Positions 32,518 through 64,000 of a stretch of 64,000 bases of DNA are shown here, piece by piece. Within the stretch, counting starts at the first letter, position 1. Each line of letters opens with the position of its first letter. The notes under the pieces were generated by a model. The model made no database searches, was not told the DNA's origin, and saw only the letters and a program-made list of their open reading frames with translations. This stretch comes from Dermacentor variabilis (Eukaryota; Arthropoda; Arachnida; Ixodida; Ixodidae): NCBI RefSeq assembly GCF_050947875.1, contig NC_134569.1, positions 17,133,631 through 17,197,630 of the forward strand. Direction: 5' to 3'. The translations under genes were made by a program, and so were the position numbers.

Positions 32518-33869
32518 TAGTGGCTGGTTTATAGGAGCAACCACCACTGCCAGATAGACTTGTGGGACAATAAGCCTTCCTTCATGGACTGGCCCCCCAG
32601 TACAGCACTGCCTGGATTATCTCAGAGTGCTTCTACACTGAAGCACAACTTTCTTTGGGTGTTTGCAAAATTAAAGGCCTTTAGTGGTGATAAGCGTGAC
32701 ATACTCAATATAAACATGCACTGTAAGCTCATCATATAACTTTTAGTTGACAATCTAATCACTGATATCTCGCATAAGTGCTGTTATAAACAAGTAGCAA
32801 AGGAGGAAGTGCTCTCTTGCACACTAATTTTCATTCTGTTCATTAAAACAAAACCTAAAAAGAGGCTGCATATTTGCTTTGTACAGTGAGCTGCATTTTT
32901 ATTCGGATTACTTTTAACTCGTTGCAGCGCCTACAGAAATCGATCAATTTGATTGAGAGTTTTTCTATGCGCTATTGTACATTTATGTTAAAATTATTCT
33001 GCTAGCAACATCATAGACTCTCTGAAATGACGACTGAACTTTAGCTATTTCTCAGATTTGACAATTTCTGGCAGATTTAGGAGTCTGGAAAAGTAGAACC
33101 TCATCTGGAGGTATTGTCAAGATTAGCCTCCAGTGCTCCTAGCACGTCTTCAATAAAAAAAAAATATATGCTCTTTGGTCAGCTCGGAAAGAAAATTTCT
33201 AAAATGCAGCTGGAGTGAAGATAGAAGCTTCTCTCAAGCTGCCATTTTTTTGATCATGCGTATAGGCTGTTTTAACAATGTCTCAATAAACGGTAGACAT
33301 TCACGAGTTTGTGTTATATTGATAATTGTGTTTGGCTAATATCAAGCGCACCTGTATTTTCACTCTCATGAGTTCCTTTTATCCATTAGCATTTTGACAG
33401 CATATGCACAAATTATTACAAGCAATCCTTCCCGTCGTGTTGGGTTTACACTCACACAAGAGCATGCAGTCGATTACAGACCAACCTTTGACTGGAGCTT
33501 GACTAGCAGTCTAAGCTCTCCCATTTAGAATGCCGCCTGTTCATGTGCCCTTATTCAATACTGTATAATAATGTGCAACATTCCGCATTACTGTAAAGCA
33601 CTGTACAGGATCCGAACAATGCATGTGGAGCCTGCAGCATCAGTTGAACGTGCACTAAACAACCTTGCTTGCCCAGAAAAGCTGGTCAAATGAAATAATC
33701 AAGCACGAGGAGATGTCTGCATGCTTCCTGACCTGACAACCATCGTTTAGCAAGCCTAAAGAATGCAGTAAAAAACGAACCAGTGCCTGCTGCAATGAGT
33801 AAAAGCAGTTGCTCCCTGTACAATTGGAACTTGCCCCTTTTCACATTGGAATGCATTACGTAACCGTGC
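32518..33869. other. Intergenic, nothing recognised
   Basis: AT-rich; ORFs are short and motif-free. If 31,903-32,517 is an LTR, the first bases here would be the internal region, but no retroviral-type protein motif follows. Confidence 0.5.
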
Positions 33870-34560
33870 AAACGACAACGGACAAAGAAGGAAACACGCA
33901 GGACAAGCGCAGAACTTCAACTCAGATTTACTCCAGGAAAGCCAGACATTTATACATGTATCATAATCACACTTGGTTATCATCGGACAACCATCACCCG
34001 ACATTGGCATGCGGGCGTGAGTGGCACAAATTTCTATGTAAATAATTTAACTCTTTTTCACTCAGTGACACTGAAGAGCTGCTTGCGCAGCTGCCAGATT
34101 GCATTTTTATACAGTAAGCTTCATAGATTTCTCGGCTCAGTTGTGACACAAACATCTTCAAGATGTTTGTGTCGCGGAACCTAGGCATGCAATTACGACA
34201 GTGGCGACAATGGTCAGCGAATTTGCCACCCCCCACCAATCCTCCTACTACTGCACGGTGCTCCTACAGTCTGATGTTTAAACACCGTCCCCTCTGCCCT
34301 ATGTAGCTGTTGCCACAAGAAAGGGAGGGGTATCTGGTACACTACCCCCATTCTGCGTGGAACAGACCTGTCAACATGCTTGATACTGCATTCATTTCTT
34401 TTCTGCCTTCCCTGCACCATGTTGCACATGCCCGCCAGTTTCTTGGATGCTGTAAGAAGCACCGGGACTTCACATTTTTCAGCCACCTTTTTGAGGCGGT
34501 GATAGATTTGGTGGTAGTACGGGTACGGGGAGAGATTTGGTAGTAGCAGTACGTTGTGTA
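33870..34560 (-). pseudogene. Penelope-like element: GIY-YIG endonuclease domain and 3' end
   Basis: Minus-strand translation with shifts: R-L-K-K-V-A-E-K-C-E-V-P-V-L-L, A-S-K-K-L-A-G-M-C, C-S-I-K-H-V (the linker Cys/His motif), G-V-V-Y-Q-I-P-L, then C-G-N-S-Y-I-G-Q-R-G-R-C-L-N-I-R-L (GIY-YIG core), GKFADHCRHC and SSVSLSEKELNYL. The tail below 33,990 carries the ggacaagcgcagaacttcaa string, resembling PLE 3' regions. The RT part is absent (5'-truncated). Confidence 0.82.
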
Positions 34561-35199
34561 CCTGTAAAAAAAGTTGCTATATCCTTGTTTTTCAGCTCAT
34601 TTAGAGGCTCTATATGAATTGCTTACAAAGCTTCCCTGTTCCCCTGGGCGGTCCAAAAGTGGCACAGCTGTCATATTTAAAATGTATTGGTTAATAAGGT
34701 ACTTTAAAAGTAATTACTGAACACTCATCTTCCAAATTTTATGTGTTATACGAGGCACATAGTTGCTTTTTCCCAGTCTCCTTGGCAAACTATTCAAGGC
34801 ACGGTGTTTATTTTTGCTGTAGTAGTGAGCATGTTATGAGATGCGAACAATAAATGTATAATCTGTGTAGGTTAATGAGAGTCTTCTGTAGAAAGTTATT
34901 CAAGCATTGTCATACTGCCATTATCTGCAATGTTTCCCAGAGTCCTAGAACAGCTCTACAAGACGCCAACGTCAAATTCTGCGAAAATAGCAGAATGTTT
35001 TACAGCTTGGCTAACGTTAGCTGGAGATGTTAGCTTTGCATGCTACTCCAGATGCTGGGTGATAATTATGGTGTACATAGTTATCACATAAACACACAAA
35101 CAGTACGTACAGTCACACAGGCACACACACACAATAAAGCTATCACAAACTTTCGTTATGGGCTTTAGACCACAGAAACATAAGCAGCATTTTTGTGGC
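34561..35199. other. Intergenic, nothing recognised
   Basis: AT-rich sequence without motif-bearing ORFs. A short (AC)n stretch lies at about 35,121-35,132. Confidence 0.5.
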
Positions 35200-36200
35200 A
35201 CATAATGTGCTGGTAGTGGTTTGCCATGGGCCCAGAATGTATCACAGCTCCAAGCTCAAGTCGTGCTGCAAGTGTAGGGCCACCTTCAATGTCTGACCCT
35301 TTGGCAATTAGCGGCAGCAGTCGCACAGAAGATGTTGCAAGTCTTCAGGAGATTTCACACAGAGCACATTGCCGAGTCTCTCCATTTGTTTTTGCATTTA
35401 AAGTATTTTTATAGGCCACATTAAGTTAGTTGCAATGAAGGTGTGCTTGATCTTGCCTATTGAGACCTTGTGCTCTACAAAAGTCAGAAAATGGATACAT
35501 TTTATAGAGGAGAAAACTGACTGGAGGAGAAATCTTATAGTAGAAACGTACTGATGGCTTGCATGACACCAGAGTGATCGCTGCAAACACCAGGTGAATG
35601 TAGATACCAGAGTCGCCACATTTTCTCGAGAGCGGTACATATAAGGATTTCCGTCAAAGTGTTGTATGCAGCTCTAGCAGCGCAGTCAGCCTGGATGTTG
35701 ACTTATACACTGCAGTGGGCAGGTAATCACTGCAACAAAACATTGTGGTGCACTTCAGAGGCTTTGATACACAAGCACCTGATATCCACTATGAATTGTT
35801 CCTGCATGCATGGCGACTTCGAGACTGCTGTGCTGTTCTTGAGTTGGACGAGAAGGCCCAAAACTCTGCTCTCTAATCTACACTGTAAACAAAAGTTGCT
35901 CACAGTGCAGCTAGTTCAGTGGCTGTAGCTGAAGTGCAGTGACTGAGAGTGGCTGAAATGGGAATACTGGCAGATGCAGCAGGTGTAACAGAGCATCTGT
36001 ATAAATCGGATAGTGAGCTCTGTAGCTGGCATTAATGTGCTGACAAGCAAATTATGTTGGCACTGGTCCAGTAGTATTTTTCTCGCTCTTGTATCTACAC
36101 TCTGGTGCGATGGTTGGCCATGAAGTAAGTTACCATGGTGGCTCCGTCGGCATGGAAGGGCTCTGATAATTCTCCAATAGCAAGCTCCATACCTCGGGAC
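35200..36200 (-). pseudogene. I-type LINE RNase H remnant
   Basis: The minus strand between about 35,870 and 35,650 reads QEQFIVDIRCLCIKASEVHH, N-V-L-L-Q-*-L-P-A-H-C-S-V and I-Q-A-D-C-A-A-R-A-A. This matches the end of a LINE RNase H domain (..x-Q-W-L-P-x-H-C-G-I-x-G-N-x-x-A-D-x-A-A-R..) and resembles the better copy at 62.9-63.9 kb. Flanks are too decayed to delimit. Confidence 0.55.
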
Positions 36201-36455
36201 TGCCACCTGAAGCAAGCAGATGACCAACATTAGCTGGGACACCCTGTACAGCAATAAACGCCAATGGTGCATGTATGGAGATGTATGTTGATTTGTGTAT
36301 ATTGTGTATATCGCAAATCATTTTTGTCATAGTTTTATAGGAATTGCCTTTAGTTTGCCCTTTACCCCCACTATCTGCAATGCGTATATATAAATACGTC
36401 ACCCTATTCTGTGTTGTTTTTCACGGGAAAAGAAAATGGAAATTAATAGACTTAC

Positions 36456-36593
36456 ATTAGAAACCTTATTCTGTATTGTGCCATTGAATTTCCTGAAGAT
36501 GAGTTCTTTCACTCGCTTCTGCTTCGTGCCAGTTGTCAGTGGTGTCACTGAAGATCTGTTGCTCACGCCAAGTTGTGCCTGTAAAATGTCCAT
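36456..36593 (-). CDS. Candidate isolated coding exon
   Basis: Forty-six codons from the ATG at 36,593 (M-D-I-L-Q-A-Q-L-G-V-S-N-R-S-S) through GTKQKRVKELIFRKFNGTIQ end in phase 0 at AAT|GTAAGT, a perfect donor. An alternative is an internal exon using ATTTTACAG as acceptor. The composition is protein-like, but no family was recognised, and no downstream exon could be chosen. May be a TE or a chance ORF. Confidence 0.3.
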
Positions 36594-38635
36594 AGTGTCT
36601 GTGATGTAGTGCCAACATTTTTACCACACGACCCTTTCTCAAATGTACCCTGTCATTCCTTCTGCATTTTATATTTCCATCTAACTGTATGTCAGTGTTT
36701 TATGTTTTAATATTCAAAGCATTCTCTGCTATGGAATAATACTGCCCATGCTACCTCCTATGCTTAATGCATCCCAATAATCCTGGAAGATATATTAATG
36801 CAAATAAATAAATGGATACTTAAAGAAAACAAGAATATCTTCTATACCTAGACTCTTGTAAAGAAAAGCCTCTTACTGCATTTGCATAATCAATAAAATA
36901 CAGGGTGTTACAACTACTGCCTTGCTTTAAAAATTCCACATATGAGTTACAACAACACAACCAATTTATTGTTGTTCACTTTCCTCTTGAGCAAACGAAA
37001 GTATTTTTTACTATGAGCTTGAATCATTCATCAATTTCAGTGCACGCCATCCATAGAATGCCCCCATTTTCTCCAAATATGAAATTGCTGCCCTCTTGCG
37101 TCCGCCCAGGGCAGCTTGTAAACTTTGCAAGCATTTCATGTAATGCCACTTAACAGATTGAAGACAAGGGTTCATCAATTATCATTTAGCCTCTAATTAA
37201 ACATACATTCCAAATTTTTCCGTATATCACTACAAACATTTTACAAATTTCCTCAAAATATAAACTTTGTGAGTCATAGGTGGAGAGTTTTCATTTATCC
37301 AGGGGGGCCGACCAGTTTTCCAACCCCAATGTATATACATATATATATCTTGTACTTGAAGAAACTTCGTGTGACGTCGAGGAATTGAGTGCTGAAGTGA
37401 CAGCGTTATACGAGTATATACAAGACCTCATAGTAGGAAACAGTTCAATTTCACAGCCTGAGTCGTCTCGGTGGTGTAATCTTCTTTCGTGTAACTATCG
37501 GATACTTGGCTATCATTAATACTGCTTTGCCTTTCCGGCGAAACTGCAGCCTCTCTCCCTCTTTTTTTTTCTTTTTCTGCGAGTCCGAGTATAAGCACTG
37601 CTGCACATGACTGCTGTTGATCCTGATTTCGAATGAATCCGGCTTGGCCTCATTTCGGTTACTGAGTGTGTTATACAGTGATCCCCAACTATCATGCACC
37701 AAATTAGTATGCAATTAGTAAGCCGCTGAAAATACTGCAGTTAGATGTCCCTTAGCTGTGCGTTAAAATGCCTCATTGACACTTTGATAATTAGGATAGT
37801 GCATCTCGAGTTAGGTAATTACAATTACATAAATAAATCTCAGTAACGAAAAAATTACTGGCAGCTACTCCACTACTGTATACAATATGCACTAGGTTTT
37901 CTTCGAGTAACGCATTGCTCTTTTCTTCAAATCTTGGTGTAAGATAATTAATTGGGACACAGTGTATATATTTATAACTTTTGCACGCAACTGACAATGT
38001 TTCCACCCCTAATAAATGTAAATTATTTGAAATTTTTTTTTTTCCATGAGTCGTTAGCATTGCTTACTGGAAAGAGAAGCAATACTGAGACACAATATTC
38101 ACGTGCATTTCACATGCCATTGATAAAACATGCTGCCAAAGGGTAATAAAAGTCTAAGCTTTTTCATGGTAAAAAAGCATGCAAAGCAGTTTGAAGCATG
38201 GTGAACATACAGCAATGTATTCATTCTCTAGGCATAGGCTATCCATACCTTTAGAAGTAATTTTTAAATGGCTACATCCAACTCTTTCAAAATATAATAA
38301 ACTTTGTCCTGTGTGTATACTTAAATATATTTTACATGTGTATGGTGTTTACAGTGGAAATATAAAACAATTTTAAAGTGAGAAAGTATGGATGAGGCAG
38401 CCTCCGCTAGTGCTTCTAATGCGTGTGTCCTCCCATTGTCTGGATTTGCAGAAATAAAGCAATAGTATGAAGTAAAACCCAAGCGGGTCCGCGCCAACAA
38501 TGACGCAGAAGTCTATTAGTCCCAGTAAAATTTCAAGGGAAAAGATACCTCAAATGATGTGGGTGACAAAGCTCTAGTAACGGAACTTTGGATGGTCTTT
38601 GTGTGTGGTCAGGGGGCGGGGCCTCATCATCGCCC
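36594..38635. other. Intergenic, nothing firmly recognised
   Basis: AT-rich. One plus-strand ORF at about 37,345-37,519 has protein-like composition (SCDVEELSAEVTALYEYIQD) but no family. Possibly a piece of a retroelement gag or ORF1. Confidence 0.45.
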
Positions 38636-38656
38636 GGGGGGGGGGGGGGGGGGGGG
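38636..38656. repeat. Poly-G tract (21 bases)
   Basis: Uninterrupted G run within a CpG/GC-rich block (38,615-38,720), which is prone to G-quadruplex formation and assembly error. Confidence 0.9.
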
Positions 38657-38957
38657 CTGAGCCCGCCTCCTCCACCTTCGGAAAACTCCAGAGGAGGCTC
38701 GGGCCCCGGAACCCACCCATAGTCGGCGCCTATGTTATGAGTAATCTACATTTTCGTAAAACTGTGAAAACAGGCATATAACCTTTTTTAGTGCTTCTAG
38801 GTACACTAACAGCTTTACCATTTAATTTACTTCAAGTTGCTCAAAAGGACAACGAACAATGCAAAATTTATTGCATTCTAGTAGTGCACATGTCGTTAAT
38901 TGAGACATCCTCTATACTGTTGCTGTCTTCCTCGGCGCATTATGTAAGAACTTCTTT

Positions 38958-39194
<237 letters not shown>

Positions 39195-39389
39195 CGCCTC
39201 ATGTTAAAATTCGGATTTTCAAAGAACGTGCTGTCACATTCCCAATGGGGCAATCATCACAACAAAATCTTGACCCCAAAGTTGAAGTTTGAATCTTCAA
39301 ATGAATTCTTTTAGTATAGTTAGTAATTAAACGACTGCTAATCATACACATTGCCGCTTCATGCCGTCGCGACTTAGTACACCTTTGTT

Positions 39390-40195
39390 GCAGGGTGACG
39401 GAACGAAATGTTTTTCGTTCTTTTTTTAGTTTCGTCCCACCGAAAAAATTACGTTCCGGTTCTGCTCCGGAGCAGAAAAAAATTCAACGACGATTACGAT
39501 ACTCCCTAATGCCAAATTTGAGCTTTGCTGGCGCGGACACTCTGCCTATGTGGCATGTTCCAAACGGAGTGAAGTGTGGCGTGTCTGCCTCGCTAATCGG
39601 GAGATCGCGAGGCAGTGCGTGGGTGCGATTCACTGCAGCCGCCGGAGACGGACCTCCGCTGATGCAGCGTTGTGTTTCCATACAGACGACGCGCGTTACT
39701 CTGGCGCCATGTCGTCTCCGCACAGCCCGTCTTGCGCGGCACTACGCGTTTTGTCTCACGCTTTCGTTCCACCAACGACGAGAGCGGTCCTTCGCGAAGG
39801 GGATGCCGTGCCACCAATGTCGGCGGCAACAGCCAAGGGGGCGTCACATATAGAGCCTTTCGCGTAGCCGCTCGCCATCGCCCCTTGCAGGAGCAGTGAT
39901 GCACGTCACACAAGTTTGTACCGTGGACGAGCGTATAGCCCTCCACACCTCAACGGCACCCTGGCTCCCCCTCGGAAGCGCAGGCGAGGTCGCGACTGCG
40001 GATGCCTAGGCCGCCGGCAACTCAGCGCACGCCGTCTCCCCATCCACTCCGCTTTCCGCCTCCACTTACCCTACTCCTACGCTATCGCCTTTCTTTCATC
40101 TCCCATTGCGCTTCGCGTTCGCTTTCATTCTTCACTGCGCTCGTTCGCTCGGTTACAGTGACGCTCGCCGCAGGAACGGGCGCCTAAGAGCTTCA
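39390..40195. repeat. CpG-rich dispersed repeat candidate
   Basis: Strong compositional shift from the AT-rich flank. All six frames are partly open, a sign of GC bias rather than coding. It contains caacgacgattacgatactc, similar in style to the gcatcgattacgatagc opening of the modular repeat at 45.5 kb, and ends with aggaacgggcgcctaagagc. Boundaries and class unknown. Confidence 0.35.
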
Positions 40196-40569
40196 TATAG
40201 GTTTTGGTTCGCATGCAAAAATTTTCGAAGCAAAAATGCCTTGAGCATTAGCTCAAAGGCAGCAAATCATCGAGTGTACTTGCGGAAATGCGAGACTGCT
40301 GTTCCAATAAAACGTACTTAAACGAACATAAACGAACTATTAAACATCGGTAACAAAGCATTGTACACGTTGAAGACGAAACGATAAGCTCTTAAGCTTA
40401 GGCACAGAAGTCCTGGGTTTTGCTACGATGGCGATCTGGTAGTGCGGCGAGCGGCATGCTTAGATCAGTGAAGCGCTCGACCGCAGCTCACACTCTCCCT
40501 GCCTGAGGTACGCACTTATACAGACCCCTGACATACGCGCTAGTGCTGACGTGTCTGACGTCGTTTTGT

Positions 40570-40910
40570 TTCGGATTGCCAACTTTCTCCTTGAACCGAA
40601 AAGCAATAAAAAATATTTCAGTTTCACTCCGAAACAGACAGACAACGGATCAACACTATATGCAATATGTACAGCCCTGCAGTATGGAAAAACATATATG
40701 TGGGCCAAACTGGCCGATGGCTTAACACTAGGCTGTAAGAGCATTCCAATTCCACGAAAGGGATTGCACACACACATATTGCAATGCACGTAAGAGACTG
40801 CAACTCCCAAGATAAATGCACACCCAAGTTTGATAATACTACAGTCCTTTATAGGCACAAAGATCTAATAACAATAGAAGTTGTGAGGCTCACGAGATAA
40901 AGAAAAGGGG
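40570..40910 (+). pseudogene. Penelope-like element GIY-YIG fragment
   Basis: Plus-strand translation around 40,686 reads N-I-Y-V-G-Q-T-G-R-W-L-N-T-R-L-stop, the GIY-YIG core. It continues after the stop with D-C-N-S-Q-D-K-C-T-P-K-F-D-N-T-T-V-L and R-H-K-D. Only the endonuclease is present. Confidence 0.72.
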
Positions 40911-41394
40911 GGCAGGATATGTCAGTCATGCTTCTATAGCGCTCCATGACACTCAGATGTCTTTTCTAGATACGACCTGACACGTGGAAATTTTCGGTGG
41001 AATAAATTGATCAATAGTCATTTTTTTTTCTTTTTGTCTTTTTTTTCGTTTGTTTGTTTATTTTTGTTTTATGCCGTTTGGTGACGCTTGATGACATAGG
41101 ACATGTCGGCTTTATATAATCTCTAAAAAAAATTGCGCAGTGTCCTGTCTTTTCTTGTGCCATTAGCTTGTGTCCCAGCAGTGCGCGCTCTGAATTTAGC
41201 CATGCTTCCATACATCTTGCCCATCACTTTTGATCAATTTAACTTGAGCGTGATCGAGGTCACGTACATGTACTGGGACGGCACATAAAATGTTCGTTTT
41301 AAACAATTATCGCTCGAAACGTGTGTCATTTCACAAAGGCAACTTAAATAAGCATATATACTGATGTGACTATATATATTGCATGCAGGTGCCC

Positions 41395-41525
41395 ATTCTA
41401 AGATGTTCACTGGACATCCGTTCGCTGAAGTCCATGGGACATCCACATGAGTTCCTTTTTTGGACTTGGGACTTTAGTACTTACTTGTGATGTCCTTAGG
41501 ACATATCGTGTTGTCTGGGTAAGCT
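41395..41525. repeat. Degenerate GGACATC-type short repeat
   Basis: Units such as tggacatccg, gtccatgggacatccac, gatgtccttaggacatat and gttgtctggg recur in both orientations within 130 bases. Low-order and degenerate. Confidence 0.4.
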
Positions 41526-41882
41526 AGCACCACTTGCGAGATATGCAACTTCAACATGTGCTATGCAACATTGACTTTCCAGTTAAGTTTTCAAAAGCAT
41601 CCCTCTAACAGTTCGGGAAGGCCTTAACTGGAACGCCGAGGCATATTTTAGCAGATTTTGGGCATAGATATCTCGAAAGTGGTGCTAGTATTTTCATTTC
41701 TGCTAAGCAGGCATGACTTCACTACTCTTCTGCTTCAATTTTGCAGTGACAACATATGCCATAATGTGACCAATTAAAATTTTGGTTATCAAGTGTTAGG
41801 TAATTAGGGGAATTATCGTAAAACTTTTTCTTGCTGCTAATGTTCGCCTAGCCGCGTAGCCTTGCGCGAAAACGGCATGCCT

Positions 41883-42660
41883 ATATCATCATCATCATCA
41901 TCATCCTATTATGTCAACTGCAGGATGAAGGCCTCTCCCAGCGATCTCCAAATACCCCTGCCTGACGCTAGCTGATTCCAACTTGCGCCTGGAAATTTCC
42001 TAATTTCATCACTGCACCTAATTTTATGACATCCTCGATTGGGCGTTTCCATTCCCTTGGCACCCATTCCGTAACTTTAATGGTCCACTGGTAATCTGCC
42101 CTACGCATTACATAGCTTGCCCGGCTCCGTCTTTTTCCTCTTAATGTCAACTAGGATATCGGCTATCCCCTTTTGCTCTCTGATCCGCACCACTCTCTTC
42201 CATTTTCTTAACATTATGCCCAACATTTTTAGTTCCATCCTTCGTTGCGCGGTCCTTGTTCTCGAGCTTCTTTGTCAACCTTCAAGTTTCTGCTGCATAT
42301 CTTATCGCCGCTGGAACCCAATGACTGCACTTTTCAACGTCTGTGACAAGCTCCCTGTCAGTATTTGGTAATGCCTGCCCTACGCATTCCAACCCATTTT
42401 AATTTTGTTAATTTTCTTCTCATGATCGGGGCCCCCTGTGAGTAATTGACGCTTAGAACGACAGAAAGCTGAGCTAGTTGGTAAGGATTCATTATGCAAA
42501 AAAGAGGTGAGGCGTGCAGACAGGACACAAGAGTAGTCCACTTCTCTACTCTTGTGTCCTGTCTGCACGCCTCACCTCTTTTTTGCATAATGAGTAATTG
42601 ACCTAGATAAACATACTCCTGCACAGTCTTACTGGCAGTCATGAATTCGTGTTTCTTTGC
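41883..42660 (-). pseudogene. RTE-like LINE 3' part
   Basis: The minus strand reads VQEYVYLGQL (about 42,625), then, after the insertion at 42,451-42,590, INYSQGAPIMRRK, R-T-R-T-A-Q-R-R-M-E, ADILVDIKRKRRSRA and V-T-E-W-V-P-R-E-W-K-R. It ends in the RTE 3' terminus (tcatcatcatcatcatcatc on +, about 41,887). It is the same family as the copy at 6.6-8.4 kb. Confidence 0.82.
42451..42590. mobile_element. 140-bp fold-back insertion resembling a PLE end
   Basis: Inserted in the RTE remnant with a perfect 12-bp target duplication, tgagtaattgac (42,439-42,450 and 42,591-42,602). It carries gctgagctagttggt at one side, then perfect 48-bp inverted arms (42,489-42,536 and 42,546-42,593, the last bases shared with the duplication) around a 9-base spacer. 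No ORF. Confidence 0.85.
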
Positions 42661-42875
42661 CTAGATATGACACTTTACTTTAAAATAAAGTGTTCTGCAT
42701 TAAAAACACCTGGAAAAAGCTCCACTTCGCATAAACGAACATGATTTTTATATCTGCAATGCTACAGTGAAAAAAAAAATTCTTACATGACTCTTAGATC
42801 AATGAGTGATTCCTTTCTAGGTGCAAGGTCTGTATTGCAACCTGGCATCAAGATTGTTTAATTCCTTGTCACCTT

Positions 42876-42897
42876 TTTATTGCTTTTATCATTTATT
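42876..42897 (-). terminator. Polyadenylation signals for the SLC5 gene
   Basis: Two AATAAA hexamers on the minus strand (42,897-42,892 and 42,881-42,876), about 290-310 bases past the proposed stop codon. Confidence 0.55.
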
Positions 42898-43182
42898 ATA
42901 CTTCCAGTGTGTTCGGAATGCAAAACTTCTGAAAAGGTAGCAAGGCCAGTTAGGAATTTTCCAGCCATGTTCACCGCCATCGTCGATGCATTTGGCTCGA
43001 CAGGTTGGAGCCAGCTGGTGCGGAGCAGTAGCATATCTTTGCAGCAAATCGTTAAACAACCTGATAATGGCACCATCATGTGATTGCAACATGCTCCTTG
43101 AATTCTCCGCAACGTGCTCCTTGAATTCACGTTCCGTATCCGACGTTTTGTACAAGAATATTGGAATATTTGGGAGAATATG

Positions 43183-64000
<20,818 letters not shown>

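Noticed and set aside
39395..39946. Overlapping Arg/Pro-rich ORFs on both strands
   Set aside because: All frames are open because of CpG/GC bias; there is no splice or start context.
42889..43155. Minus-strand ORF of 88 codons as an SLC5 exon
   Set aside because: No acceptor keeps it in frame with the preceding exon; it fits better as 3' UTR between the proposed stop and AATAAA.

Overview
The window looks like nuclear DNA of a hard tick (Ixodida, probably a metastriate). It carries several copies of a tRNA-headed SINE that resembles tick Ruka elements, many non-LTR retrotransposon families (I/Jockey-like, CR1-like, RTE-like), Penelope-like elements (PLEs) with GIY-YIG endonuclease remnants, CpG-rich dispersed repeats and long dinucleotide microsatellites. 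The species is an inference; no database search was possible.

Two host genes can be reconstructed exon by exon with consistent reading phase. (1) On the + strand, 18,714-26,711 holds an 8-exon gene of 594 codons whose central OB-fold region (DUF4539 type) and R-K-F-P-G-P-A-G motif identify HROB (C17orf53/MCM8IP), the loader of the MCM8-MCM9 helicase in homologous recombination. (2) On the - strand, from 64,000 (running off the window) to about 42,880, lie the last nine coding exons of an SLC5 (sodium:solute symporter) gene, about 272 C-terminal residues, with a stop near 43,183 and AATAAA signals at 42,876-42,897. Two isolated ORFs with good splice donors (18,199-18,315 and 36,456-36,593, both -) are only candidate exons.

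Region by region: 1-17.4 kb is a nest of retroelements. A long I/Jockey-like LINE (family A, - strand, about 14.8 to 4.2 kb) is split by a CR1-like LINE (+, 9,465-13,597, whose ORF1 carries a 2A-like peptide), an RTE-like LINE (+, about 6.6-8.4 kb) and a SINE; the RTE holds another SINE. At 18-27 kb lies HROB, with SINE and CR1 debris in its introns. At 27-42 kb are SINEs, a MITE candidate, LTR candidates, PLE pieces, LINE tails and microsatellites, with no confident host gene. At 43-64 kb lies the SLC5 gene. Its 11.5-kb intron between exons at 44.5 and 56.0 kb holds a PLE of about 2 kb flanked by 12-bp duplications and bearing inverted terminal repeats, two copies of a modular repeat, tRNA-headed SINE debris, a tandem array of about 104-bp units and a LINE.

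No complete, undamaged mobile-element ORF set is present. The most unusual theme is short fold-back insertions whose sequence resembles PLE ends, next to one recognisable PLE and several endonuclease fragments.
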